Source: Sutterella sp.
Lineage (GTDB): Bacteria; Pseudomonadota; Gammaproteobacteria; Burkholderiales; Burkholderiaceae_F
Direction of reading: 5' to 3'
NCBI GenBank assembly: GCA_020025965.1
Contig: JAHHRG010000017.1
Location: 1-35,325 of the forward strand
Length of the DNA: 35,325 nucleotides
Part shown: in pieces, positions 23,869-31,598 of the stretch
Layout of the letters: the number at the start of each line of letters is the position of its first letter
Numbering within the stretch: position 1 is the first letter of the stretch
Position numbers and translations under genes: made by a program
Notes under the pieces: generated by a model
What the model was told of the DNA's origin: nothing
The model's input: the letters and a program-made list of their open reading frames with translations, nothing else
Databases searched by the model: none

Positions 23869-23919
23869 ATGGACGGTATGATCGTCCGAAATAAGGGAAA
23901 AAAATGGCCAAGAATGTAG
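23869..23919 (+). CDS. Possible 16-codon leader peptide overlapping the purA start
   Basis: An ATG eight bases after a strong GAGGAG site opens a frame reading MDGMIVRNKGKKWPRM. It stops 14 nt inside purA, in a different frame. Its ribosome-binding site is better than that of purA itself (AAGGGA). Translation here would cover the GGACG/CGTCC hairpin at 23871-23887. It could couple to or tune purA translation. There is no homology or expression support, and at this length it may be chance. Confidence 0.35.
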   Translation: MDGMIVRNKGKKWPRM

Positions 23920-25202
23920 TCGTGGTCGGCGCTCAGTGGGGCGACGAAGGCAAAGGCAAGATTGTTGACTGGTTGACCGAAAAGGTTGCCGGTGTCGTTC
24001 GCTTCAACGGCGGTCACAATGCCGGTCACACGCTCGTTATTAACGGTAAGAAGACGATTCTTCGTTTGATCCCGTCCGGCATCATGCATGCGACGTCCGT
24101 CTGCTATTTGGGCAACGGCGTTGTGGTGTCTCCCGAAGCCTTTTTCCGCGAAGTTGACGAATTGATCGCCGTGGGCGTGCCCAACGTTGAAAAGCGTCTT
24201 CGTGTGTCCGGCAACGCCGCTCTTATCATGCCGTACCACGTGGCACTTGACCATGCTCGTGAAGCTGCCGCCGGCGACAAGAAGATCGGTACGACGGGTC
24301 GCGGTATTGGTCCGGCCTACGAAGATAAAATCGCTCGTCGCACGGTTCGCGTGGCCGACCTCTTCGATGCCGATCGCTTCGCAGAACGCGTTCGCGAAGT
24401 GATGAAGTATCACAACTTTGTCCTTGAAAAGTATCTCGGTGCCGAACCTCTCGATCCTGAAGCCGTTATCACTCAGATGCTTTCCTATGCCGATCGTCTC
24501 CGTCCGATGGTTTGTGACGTTTCCGCCGCTCTCCATGCAGAAATGGATGCCGGCAAGCAGTTCCTCTTTGAAGGTGCTCAGGGTTCCATGCTCGACATTG
24601 ACCACGGTACCTACCCGTACGTGACGAGTTCCAACACGGTGGCCGGTGCCGTCTGCGCAGGTGCCGGTGTTGGCCCGAACAAGATCAACTACGTTCTCGG
24701 TATCACGAAGGCTTATTGCACTCGTGTGGGTGAAGGTCCGTTCCCGACCGAACTTTTCGATGCCGACGGTGAATGGCTTGCCAACAAGGGTAACGAATTC
24801 GGTGCCGTGACGGGGCGTCCGCGCCGTTGCGGTTGGTTTGACGGTGCTGCGCTTCGTCGTGCCGTCCAGATCAACGGCCTGCAGGGCCTTGCCATTATGA
24901 AGCTCGACGTGCTTGACGGCATGAAGACCGTGAAGCTCGGTGTCGGATATACCTACAAGGGCGAAAAGCTTGATTTGATGCCTTGCGGTGCCGATCATCT
25001 TGCCGGTTGCGAACCGATCTACGAAGAATTCCCGGGTTGGACGGAAAGCACTTTCGGCGTGACGAAGTGGGAAGATCTCCCCGAATCCGCTCGTGCTTAC
25101 CTGACGCGTCTTTCCGAAGTCGCCGGTTGCCCGATCGCCGTGGTCTCCACGGGTCCGGACCGCGAACACACCATTCTTCATTTCAATCCTTTCGCCGACT
25201 AA
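23904..25202 (+). CDS. purA: Adenylosuccinate synthetase
   Basis: Joins IMP and aspartate with GTP in the first committed step to AMP. The 432-residue product has the GTP loop GAQWGDEGKGK with catalytic Asp14, and His42 in GGHNAGHT. QGSMLDIDHGTYPYVTSSN lies mid-protein, and TGRPRRCGWFD lies in the C-terminal half. All are family signatures. It is followed by its own terminator and then by a purine-type phosphoribosyltransferase. Confidence 0.98.
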   Translation: MAKNVVVVGAQWGDEGKGKIVDWLTEKVAGVVRFNGGHNAGHTLVINGKKTILRLIPSGIMHATSVCYLGNGVVVSPEAFFREVDELIAVGVPNVEKRLRVSGNAALIMPYHVALDHAREAAAGDKKIGTTGRGIGPAYEDKIARRTVRVADLFDADRFAERVREVMKYHNFVLEKYLGAEPLDPEAVITQMLSYADRLRPMVCDVSAALHAEMDAGKQFLFEGAQGSMLDIDHGTYPYVTSSNTVAGAVCAGAGVGPNKINYVLGITKAYCTRVGEGPFPTELFDADGEWLANKGNEFGAVTGRPRRCGWFDGAALRRAVQINGLQGLAIMKLDVLDGMKTVKLGVGYTYKGEKLDLMPCGADHLAGCEPIYEEFPGWTESTFGVTKWEDLPESARAYLTRLSEVAGCPIAVVSTGPDREHTILHFNPFAD

Positions 25203-25227
25203 TCGACCGAAGAGGGTTGTGAAATGA

Positions 25228-25267
25228 TAAAAAAACGGCAGACACGCTTGTGTTCTGCCGTTTTTTC
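25228..25267 (+). terminator. Intrinsic terminator of purA
   Basis: An A-rich stretch and CGGCAGA pair with TCTGCCG and a run of six T; inner CAC and GTG bases extend the stem. Confidence 0.93.
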
Positions 25268-25268
25268 T

Positions 25269-25297
25269 TTGTGCAACGGGGATTTTTAGACTAAAAT
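25269..25297 (+). promoter_or_regulatory. Candidate promoter of the phosphoribosyltransferase gene
   Basis: TTGTGC and TAAAAT are separated by 17 bp, about 75 bases before the start codon. Confidence 0.45.
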
Positions 25298-25371
25298 CCC
25301 CGATAACTTTTTTTGCCGCGGATGACCCTCTCGTTTGCCCGCGTTTTTTTGTCCTTTGATTAAAAAAGACC

Positions 25372-25899
25372 ATGTCTGACGTTAAATATACCTGGAACGA
25401 ATATATTGAGCTTAACGAAGAGCTTGTTTATAAGGTAGCAAAGAGCGGTTGGGATTTTGACTGCCTGCTCTGCCTTTCTCGCGGCGGCATGCGTCCCGGC
25501 GATTTTTTCAGCCGCGTCTACAACCAGCCCCTCGGCATTCTTGCAACGAGCTCCTATCGCGAAGCCAAGGGTACCGTTCAGAGCGAACTGGATATCTCCG
25601 ACTGCATCACAGGTCTTAACGATTTGAAGGGCCGTGTCCTCCTCGTTGACGATATGGTCGACTCCGGCAAGACGATCTCCGAAGTAATCGCTCATTTGAA
25701 GAGCCGTTACCCGGCCATTACTGAAATTCGCGTTGCCGTTCTCTGGTGGAAGGCTCATTCCATCCTGAAGCCCGATTGGCACTGTGTTTTCTTTGATGAC
25801 AATCCTTGGATTCACCAGCCTTTCGAATGCTACGACGATCTGGGTAAAGATAACCTGATCGCTCAGTTCGAAGCCAAGCACGGTAAAGACGGCGAATAA
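25372..25899 (+). CDS. Purine-type phosphoribosyltransferase
   Basis: A 175-residue type I phosphoribosyltransferase with the PRPP loop VLLVDDMVDSGKT at 89-101 and an N-terminal hood of the kind seen in xanthine/hypoxanthine enzymes. The PPi loop is in CLSRGGMRPG. Betaproteobacteria keep a hypoxanthine/xanthine-guanine phosphoribosyltransferase gene right after purA, which suggests purine salvage. The exact base is not certain: the C-terminal region WWKAHSILKPDWHCVFFDDNPWIHQPFE resembles Gpt more than Hpt. Confidence 0.85.
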   Translation: MSDVKYTWNEYIELNEELVYKVAKSGWDFDCLLCLSRGGMRPGDFFSRVYNQPLGILATSSYREAKGTVQSELDISDCITGLNDLKGRVLLVDDMVDSGKTISEVIAHLKSRYPAITEIRVAVLWWKAHSILKPDWHCVFFDDNPWIHQPFECYDDLGKDNLIAQFEAKHGKDGE

Positions 25900-25923
25900 T
25901 CGTTGACACTTTTCTTGTGCCAA

Positions 25924-25957
25924 AGAGGCCGCTTCCACAGGAAGACGGCCTTTTTTC
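25924..25957 (+). terminator. Intrinsic terminator of the phosphoribosyltransferase gene
   Basis: AGGCCG-CTTCC pairs with GGAAG-A-CGGCCT around ACA, followed by six T. Confidence 0.93.
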
Positions 25958-25981
25958 CGTTAATAAGAGGAATAACACTTC

Positions 25982-27412
25982 ATGACGAAAATCGAAGCGC
26001 CTTTTGACGCAGGTGCCAATATGCCGAATCCCGCCGATATGGCCGACAACGCCGTGCATGCGGTGATGTCCCTGACCGACCGATTTACTGCCGTGATCGA
26101 CCACTACGTCACACATCTCTCTCCGGAAAATGTGATGTTGCAGTTGGCCTTGGTTGTTGTATCGCTTGCTTTGGGCTGGTTCGTTTCGAAGCAGATGAAC
26201 CGGGTGCTCGAAGCTTACGATCATCGCGGTCCGCGCAAGGGGCTCATGTCCCACATAAAGCATTTCGTGTGCGAATTCTTTGAACATATTTCGTTTAGTT
26301 TTATCGGTGCGTCGCTTCTCGCTCTGGGGTGCTACGCTATGGTGGTCGGAATGCACTATCCGGCCCCGTCGATGGTGATCGCGCGCATTACCTACAGCCT
26401 TCTCTATGCCTATGCACTTCTTGCCTTGATTCTCGCTTTCCTGCAGGGAATTTTGGGAGAGCGCATTATTTCTCCGCAGCTCTGCCGATACGTATCGATC
26501 ATCTTCTGGGTGATGGCCGTCCTGCAGTTCTTCGGTATTATGACCGACATTGTGAATCTTCTTGACAGTACGACGATTCCGATCGGCGACGGTAAGATGA
26601 CCGTGTGGATGCTTTTTGTTGCGGTGATGAGCGTTCTCTTGACGCTCGGCATTGCCAATTGGCTCTCTTCTCTGGCACATCGGGCCATTGACGAAATGGA
26701 TTCTTTGTCGCCCAATATCAAGGTTGTGCTTTCTCGCATCATTCGCGTCACCTTCCTTGTGCTCGCCGTCATTATCGGTCTCGGTACGGTCGGTATGGAC
26801 CTCACGATCCTCTCCGTATTCGGTGGTGCTGTCGGTGTGGGCTTGGGCTTCGGGTTGCAGAAGATCGCCTCGAACTATATTTCGGGCTTCATCATTTTGC
26901 TCGACAAGTCCGTGAAGATCGGTGACCTTGTGACGGTCGGCGGTTTCCAGGGACGAATCACGGCCATTAACACGCGTTACACGGTGGTTCGTGACAACAG
27001 CGGTGTCGAAAACGTGGTGCCGAATGAAAACCTTGTGACATCTGCTGTGTTGAATCACTCTTACACGGAAGAATCCACGGTTCAGAAAATTGATATTTCG
27101 GTGGCTTACGATGCCGACGTGAAAAGGGCTTTGGGCATCATGCTCGAAGAAGCCAACCGCGCTCGTCCTCGTATTGATACGCGAAAGGCAGGTTGGGCCG
27201 GGTTAACGAGCTTCGGTGATTCCGGTATCAATCTTCAGATGGGGTTCTGGGTTTTGGATCCCGCCAACGGTGTCGGTGGGCTCAAGACGGAAATTTCTTT
27301 GGCGATTTTGAAGCGCTTTAACGAAGCGGGTATTGAAGTTCCGTACAACATGCTTGAAATCAACTTTAGAAAGAACGATGCGGGGACTTTTCCCGTTAAG
27401 CACGTTGCCTAA
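25982..27412 (+). CDS. MscS-family mechanosensitive channel with extra membrane helices
   Basis: The 476-residue inner-membrane protein is larger than E. coli MscS (286). It has about six or seven hydrophobic segments in the first 300 residues. The pore-lining helix is GGAVGVGLGFGLQKIASNYISG from about 281, with the Gly/Ala packing of MscS TM3. The cytoplasmic beta and mixed domains follow (GDLVTVGGFQGRITAINTRYT, VVPNENLVTSAV). This layout is that of YjeP/YbdG-like or beta-type MscS relatives that release solutes on osmotic downshock. The ATG has GAGG 12 nt upstream. It is a single-gene unit. Confidence 0.9.
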   Translation: MTKIEAPFDAGANMPNPADMADNAVHAVMSLTDRFTAVIDHYVTHLSPENVMLQLALVVVSLALGWFVSKQMNRVLEAYDHRGPRKGLMSHIKHFVCEFFEHISFSFIGASLLALGCYAMVVGMHYPAPSMVIARITYSLLYAYALLALILAFLQGILGERIISPQLCRYVSIIFWVMAVLQFFGIMTDIVNLLDSTTIPIGDGKMTVWMLFVAVMSVLLTLGIANWLSSLAHRAIDEMDSLSPNIKVVLSRIIRVTFLVLAVIIGLGTVGMDLTILSVFGGAVGVGLGFGLQKIASNYISGFIILLDKSVKIGDLVTVGGFQGRITAINTRYTVVRDNSGVENVVPNENLVTSAVLNHSYTEESTVQKIDISVAYDADVKRALGIMLEEANRARPRIDTRKAGWAGLTSFGDSGINLQMGFWVLDPANGVGGLKTEISLAILKRFNEAGIEVPYNMLEINFRKNDAGTFPVKHVA

Positions 27413-27425
27413 AGCTTGAGAAAAT

Positions 27426-27460
27426 AAAAACGGCGCATCCGAGGATAGCGCCGTTTTTTT
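27426..27460. terminator. Bidirectional terminator between the MscS gene and hicB
   Basis: AAAAACGGCGC and GCGCCGTTTTT pair, with inner ATCC and GGAT, giving a long stem with A and T runs on both sides. Confidence 0.92.
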
Positions 27461-27462
27461 GA

Positions 27463-27921
27463 TCAGTGAATTTCCGGGAGCGGCTTGTCGAGCAGAGTAA
27501 CCCGGCAGTCAAGCCTGCCGCCGATCGCTTCAATCGCTGCATTGAGCGTATCGATTTTGGTGGGGTGGCTGAATTTCAAGATACGGGTCGCTTCTTGCGG
27601 ATAACAACCGATGCGCTGTGCGAGTTCGTGAGCGGTCACGTGACGATCGCGTACGGCATAAATGAGCTGAAGCTTTACGCTCAGAGTCGGCGACAGAATC
27701 AGATATTCTTCGCCGGGATTAAGTTCGCGAAGACGAATGGCGGGTTTCCCGCTTTTGATATGGTCTTCGATCACCGGAATAATTGCGTCGCGCAGGCTCC
27801 CTAAGAGCTTTTCAATTGTTGCCGCTTCGGGTGCAAAGTCCGGAAAATCTGGAAAACGGCAGAGAAAGCCGCCCTGCGGGGCGTTTTCAATCCAATACGG
27901 GAAGCGGTCGGCGACGGTCAT
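27463..27921 (-). CDS. hicB: Orphan HicB-like antitoxin
   Basis: A 152-residue protein of the HicB type: an N-terminal HicB fold (WIENAPQGGFLCRFPDFPDFAPEAATIEKLLGSLRDAI) and a C-terminal helix-turn-helix (VTAHELAQRIGCYPQEATRILKF) ending in HPTKIDTLNAAIEAIGGRL, a strong family signature. HicB proteins neutralise the small RNase HicA and repress their own operon. No HicA-sized frame lies on either side: a shared terminator and the channel gene are downstream, and the tRNA-Leu terminator is upstream. It is thus a solitary regulator, a remnant, or paired with a distant toxin. An upstream site may be its own operator. Confidence 0.82.
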   Translation of the reverse strand: MTVADRFPYWIENAPQGGFLCRFPDFPDFAPEAATIEKLLGSLRDAIIPVIEDHIKSGKPAIRLRELNPGEEYLILSPTLSVKLQLIYAVRDRHVTAHELAQRIGCYPQEATRILKFSHPTKIDTLNAAIEAIGGRLDCRVTLLDKPLPEIH

Positions 27922-27985
27922 GATGAACTATTGAAAAAAAGTGTGGTTAACTAAGGATAGCAGACCGACGCACAGGAGGCCGAAA

Positions 27986-28018
27986 CGAAAAAAGGTTCGT
28001 ACTTTCGTACGAACCTTT
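27986..28018 (-). terminator. Intrinsic terminator of tRNA-Leu
   Basis: AAAGGTTCGTAC and GTACGAACCTTT form a perfect 12-bp stem with a 4-nt loop. A run of six T follows on the minus strand. Confidence 0.93.
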
Positions 28019-28032
28019 CGGAATCTGGTCAG

Positions 28033-28119
28033 TGGTGCCCGGAAGAGGACTCGAACCTCCACGCCCGTTAAGGCGCCAGCACCTGAAGCTGGTGCGTCTA
28101 CCAATTTCGCCATCCGGGC
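28033..28119 (-). tRNA. tRNA-Leu(CAG)
   Basis: An 87-nt class II tRNA with acceptor GCCCGGA/TCCGGGC, encoded CCA, and a long variable arm. The anticodon stem CCAGC/GCTGG surrounds the loop TTCAGGT, anticodon CAG. Its position before rnr on the opposite strand is a beta trait. Confidence 0.97.
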
Positions 28120-28135
28120 ACTGCTGAGAAGTCGA

Positions 28136-28164
28136 ATTATGCAGACCTTTCAAGAGAATGTCAA
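28136..28164 (-). promoter_or_regulatory. Promoter of tRNA-Leu
   Basis: On the minus strand a perfect TTGACA is followed after exactly 17 bp by CATAAT, and the tRNA begins 16 nt after the -10. This is the best consensus promoter in the window. Confidence 0.85.
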
Positions 28165-28223
28165 GAGAAGGTGTAAAAAAAAATCGTGTTTCGGCTAAAC
28201 TCAGTCAGAGAAATCTTTGAGAA

Positions 28224-28239
28224 CACCTTCGCGAAGGTG
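28224..28239. repeat. 16-bp perfect palindrome in the rnr leader
   Basis: CACCTTCGCGAAGGTG is a perfect palindrome that would fold in RNA as CACCTT/AAGGTG closed by CGCG. It lies 50 bp before the rnr start, downstream of a -10-like TAAACT at 28196. It may be an operator or a leader hairpin. Confidence 0.45.
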
Positions 28240-28288
28240 GTGCGGCATCCGATCCTGAAGTTGAAACCACTGACGCAGACTGAATTTT

Positions 28289-30592
28289 ATGGCTACCAGA
28301 AGAAAAGCTAAGTCCCGCAAGCCCGCTCCTGTTGTGGAAATGCCCGATATTTCCCCCGAGCAGATCGAATCCGCCAAGAAGTTGATTCTCGGTCAGGATG
28401 CTGACGTTCCCTATCAGGTGGCGAAGCGCTTCCTGACGGAAACTCTCGAGATGACGAAGGCTGAGGCCAACGCGACGGTGGTAAAACTTTACGAAGAAGG
28501 ATTCCTCGCCGGAGAAAAGAACGTTTTCCGTCTGCCCAATGTCGAATCCCGTTATGGGGTTGTGCGAGGAGCCCGGTTCCGCGACGACTTTACCGTCATG
28601 TGCCAGGATGATCCGGATACGATTATTCCGCTCAACCCCGACTGGTCGGTGTTGCCCGGCGACGTGATGGAACTGCGCCCGAGCATGTGCCGTACGCAGC
28701 CTCGCATTGCGGGCATGATGCCGCGTATTCAAAAACGTTGGGTTTGCAAGCTTGTTGACGAGGATCAGTGGGATTCCTGGAAGGGGTGGATTGTTCGGCC
28801 TCTGAATGCTTTTGCTCCCGTTTTGATGGTGATGGAGCCGCAGGACGGTATACCGGAGTTTTCAGAATTAACTCAGAGCGCCTTTGAAGTGGAACTCGTC
28901 GAAGATAGCGAGACGCCCAACGTCAGAGGGGATATCAAGTGCCGCTTCGTGAAAATCGTCGGCAATCGGTTCGATCCCTTAGGGGAAATTGCCATTGCTG
29001 CAGCCGAATACGATCTCCCGGTGGAATTCAGTCCTCAGACGCTCGCTGAAGCTGACGCGCTTCCGGATGAAGTTGATCCTGCGGATATTCGCGGCCGTTA
29101 CGACCTGCGGGACGTTCCTTTTGTGACGATCGACGGCGAAGACGCGCGCGATTTTGACGATGCCGTCTATTGCCAGAAAGAAGCCGAGGGTGAATGGCGT
29201 CTGTTGGTTGCTATTGCCGACGTGAGCCATTACGTGCGTCCGAAGTCCGCATTGGATACGGATGCGCAGCGCCGTGGAACGAGTGTGTACTTCCCCTCGT
29301 CCGTTGTGCCGATGCTTCCGGAAAAGCTCTCGAACGGTCTTTGCTCCTTGAATCCCAATGTGGATCGTTTGGTCCTCGTTTGTGACGCCGTCATAAACGA
29401 CAAGGGCGAGACAACCGCCTACCAGTTCTTTGAAGGCGTGATTCGCTCTCATGCTCGACTGACGTATACGGAAGTTTGGGATGCTCTTCAAGGGGGCAAT
29501 ACGGGTAAGGACGCCGTCGGAGCCTTGTTGCCCAATATAGAAACGCTCTACGAACTCTTCAAGGTTTTGCGCAAAGCCCGTAAGGCTCGCCATACGCTTG
29601 ACTTTGAAACGGTGGAAACTCAGGCGATCTTTGATGAGGACGGTCATATCACGGGGTTTAAGGAACGCGATCACAACGACGCGCATCGTCTGATTGAAGA
29701 GTGCATGTTGGTGGCGAATACCTGTGCGGCCGATTTCGTCTCGCTCAATAAGCGCGAAACGCTCTATCGCGTGCACGATAAGCCCGAAGAGGATCGCGTA
29801 CGCACTTTAAACACTCTTCTTGGAAATTACGGCCTGAAGCTCACGGATCCGTCTGCGGCCGGTTTGTCCGAGTTGGTTGAGAAAACGCGTGATAACCCCG
29901 TGCTCCAGACCGCCATTCTTCGTACGATGTCGCGTGCCTGCTACACGCCCGACAATATCGGACACTTCGGTCTGCAGTATGAAAAGTATGCGCATTTCAC
30001 GTCTCCGATTCGCCGTTATCCGGACTTGCTCTTGCACCGTGTTGTTCGAACGCTCATCACGAATCGTGTCGTCTATTCACCGACAGTTGTGATCGACGAT
30101 ACACAACTCATGGCCGGGCGTCATGCCCGTGCTTTGGGGAGTCGGCCGGAAAACAAGAAGGATGGTCCGAGCCGCCAAACCCGCGAGGGCCGTCATGCCG
30201 CTTGGGCGCATCTCGGGATTCTCTGTTCCGCAGCCGAACGCCGTGCGGACGATGCTTCCCGCGACGTGATGAATTACCTCAAGTGTCAGTACATGATCGA
30301 TCAGCCCAAGAAGCAGTACGAAGCTGTCGTGACGGGGATGATTCCGGCCGGGGTGTTCGTGAGCCTGAAAGATATTGCGATCGAAGGTTTCGTTCACATT
30401 TCTCGTCTCGGTTGGGGGTATTGGGAATTTGACGAAAAGCATCTCACGATGGAAAGCGCCGAACAGATGGAGCGTTACCGTATCGGTGACGATCTCACGG
30501 TAGCTTTGGAAGAGGTGGACCTTGAAAACCGCCGTATCTCCTTTACCGTCGTGTCGCACGGTAACCGCCCGCGCCGCCGTCGTCGATACTGA
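28289..30592 (+). CDS. rnr: Ribonuclease R
   Basis: A 3'-5' exoribonuclease that degrades structured RNA and takes part in rRNA quality control and trans-translation. The 767-residue product has an N-terminal winged helix after a basic start (ATRRKAKSRKPA). Two cold-shock domains lead to the RNB domain with the catalytic acidic set Asp282, Asp288, Asp290 and Asp291 in DGEDARDFDDAV. HFTSPIRRYPDL lies near the C-terminal side of RNB, and an S1 domain occupies about residues 680-755 (GMIPAGVFVSLKDIAIEGFVHIS). It ends in a basic stretch (RPRRRRRY). It is a little shorter than E. coli RNase R. rlmB follows under its own promoter. Confidence 0.96.
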   Translation: MATRRKAKSRKPAPVVEMPDISPEQIESAKKLILGQDADVPYQVAKRFLTETLEMTKAEANATVVKLYEEGFLAGEKNVFRLPNVESRYGVVRGARFRDDFTVMCQDDPDTIIPLNPDWSVLPGDVMELRPSMCRTQPRIAGMMPRIQKRWVCKLVDEDQWDSWKGWIVRPLNAFAPVLMVMEPQDGIPEFSELTQSAFEVELVEDSETPNVRGDIKCRFVKIVGNRFDPLGEIAIAAAEYDLPVEFSPQTLAEADALPDEVDPADIRGRYDLRDVPFVTIDGEDARDFDDAVYCQKEAEGEWRLLVAIADVSHYVRPKSALDTDAQRRGTSVYFPSSVVPMLPEKLSNGLCSLNPNVDRLVLVCDAVINDKGETTAYQFFEGVIRSHARLTYTEVWDALQGGNTGKDAVGALLPNIETLYELFKVLRKARKARHTLDFETVETQAIFDEDGHITGFKERDHNDAHRLIEECMLVANTCAADFVSLNKRETLYRVHDKPEEDRVRTLNTLLGNYGLKLTDPSAAGLSELVEKTRDNPVLQTAILRTMSRACYTPDNIGHFGLQYEKYAHFTSPIRRYPDLLLHRVVRTLITNRVVYSPTVVIDDTQLMAGRHARALGSRPENKKDGPSRQTREGRHAAWAHLGILCSAAERRADDASRDVMNYLKCQYMIDQPKKQYEAVVTGMIPAGVFVSLKDIAIEGFVHISRLGWGYWEFDEKHLTMESAEQMERYRIGDDLTVALEEVDLENRRISFTVVSHGNRPRRRRRY

Positions 30593-30615
30593 TTGAAGAA
30601 TAAGAACGTTGAAGC

Positions 30616-30644
30616 CTGACGTCGTTCGGGCTCTGCGTTACAAT
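30616..30644 (+). promoter_or_regulatory. Promoter of rlmB
   Basis: CTGACG (-35, four matches) and TACAAT (-10, five matches) are exactly 17 bp apart. Transcription would start near 30651, downstream of a TTG in the same frame, which rules that TTG out as a start. Confidence 0.65.
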
Positions 30645-30664
30645 GACGCCGAAAATATTTCAAC

Positions 30665-30692
30665 GCTCGCCCGCTTTTTGAAGCGGGCGAGC
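30665..30692 (+). promoter_or_regulatory. Strong hairpin in the rlmB leader
   Basis: GCTCGCCCGC and GCGGGCGAGC form a perfect GC-rich 10-bp stem with an 8-nt loop. It lies 24 nt before the rlmB GTG and is not followed by a T run, so it is not a normal terminator. Confidence 0.6.
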
Positions 30693-30716
30693 CTATTCAA
30701 GACTCGACTTTTTCAC

Positions 30717-31451
30717 GTGAAAAATATTGTTTTAGCCGGCTTTCATGCCGTAGGTGCGCGTTTGCGCATGGATCCCGAATCGATTTCCGCTGTTTACGTA
30801 GACCCCACCCGTCGCGACCAGCGTATGCGCGATATGCGCGAAAAACTGATCGCCGCCGGCGTTCGCGTCATGACGGCCGATATCAAGCGCCTTGACGGTA
30901 TGGCTCCCGACGTTCCTCACCAGGGCATCGTTGCCATGGCCGAAGAGAAGCAGGCCGAACTCACGTTCGACGATCTCTTGGACGAAATTACCGACAAGAC
31001 CCTCATCCTGATTCTTGACGGCGTTACCGATCCGCGCAACTTCGGTGCCTGCCTTCGTGTGGCCGATGCGGCCGGCGTTCAGTGCGTGGTTTGCCCGCGA
31101 GACCGTTCCGCTCATATCCCTCCGGCCGCGCTGAAGGCTGCTGCCGGGGCCGCCGAAACGGTGCCTGTCGTCACGGTGACGAACTTGGCTGCTTCCATTG
31201 TCGAACTCCGCGAAGCCGGAGTGACGGTGGTCGGAACGGCCGGTGAAGCCACTAAGTCCATCTACGACTTTGATCAGAAGAAGGCTTTTGCTTGGGTCTT
31301 GGGTGCCGAAGGTGACGGCCTTCGTCAGCTGACGCGTAAGCGTTGTGACGATCTCGCCTCGATTCCGATGGTTGGGGCCGTTGAAAGCTTGAACGTTTCG
31401 GTCGCATCGGGCATCTGCCTTTACGAATCCGTTCGTCAGCGTCTTGCCTAA
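30717..31451 (+). CDS. rlmB: 23S rRNA (guanosine-2251-2'-O)-methyltransferase RlmB
   Basis: A SPOUT methyltransferase making Gm2251 in the 23S peptidyl site. The GTG start gives MKNIVLAGFHAVG and 244 residues, matching E. coli RlmB (243). The in-frame TTG upstream adds 36 residues unlike the family and lies before the predicted transcription start. The order is: a substrate-binding N domain, then the SPOUT motifs LILDGVTDPRNFGACLRVADA, WVLGAEGDGLRQLTRK and MVGAVESLNVSVASGICLYE. It follows rnr, as in many betaproteobacteria and in E. coli. Confidence 0.96.
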   Translation: MKNIVLAGFHAVGARLRMDPESISAVYVDPTRRDQRMRDMREKLIAAGVRVMTADIKRLDGMAPDVPHQGIVAMAEEKQAELTFDDLLDEITDKTLILILDGVTDPRNFGACLRVADAAGVQCVVCPRDRSAHIPPAALKAAAGAAETVPVVTVTNLAASIVELREAGVTVVGTAGEATKSIYDFDQKKAFAWVLGAEGDGLRQLTRKRCDDLASIPMVGAVESLNVSVASGICLYESVRQRLA

Positions 31452-31525
31452 GCGGCAAAAATCAAATTTTTTCTCGGACGCGAAAAAAATCCTCTCTTTT
31501 TCCTGCAAAGCTGGGAGAAATAGGT

Positions 31526-31531
31526 TAAAAT
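31526..31531 (+). promoter_or_regulatory. Candidate -10 of the rpsF-priB-rpsR-rplI operon
   Basis: TAAAAT is followed by CGCG. A poor -35-like CTGCAA lies 17 bp upstream. This would give a leader of about 60 nt, which matches the hairpin element found there. Confidence 0.5.
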
Positions 31532-31545
31532 CGCGTCCTTTCTGT

Positions 31546-31591
31546 CCTTGCTGCACCAGAAAAGACGCTCTGGGCAGCTTTTTCCGCAAGG
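31546..31591 (+). promoter_or_regulatory. S6:S18-type autoregulatory leader of rpsF
   Basis: An outer stem CCTT/AAGG encloses GCTGC-a-CCAGA, an 8-nt loop, and TCTGG-GCAGC. A single-stranded stretch TTTTTCCGC follows on the 3' side and carries CCG. This is the architecture of the known leader bound by the S6:S18 complex: two stems and a bulged CCG that mimics the S18 site on 16S rRNA. The outer stem pairs with part of the AGGAGG ribosome-binding site, so protein binding could block rpsF translation. Confidence 0.72.
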
Positions 31592-31598
31592 AGGCTAA

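Noticed and set aside
30609..30716. TTG start for rlmB.
   Set aside because: It lies before the promoter and encodes a strong hairpin region with no resemblance to RlmB.
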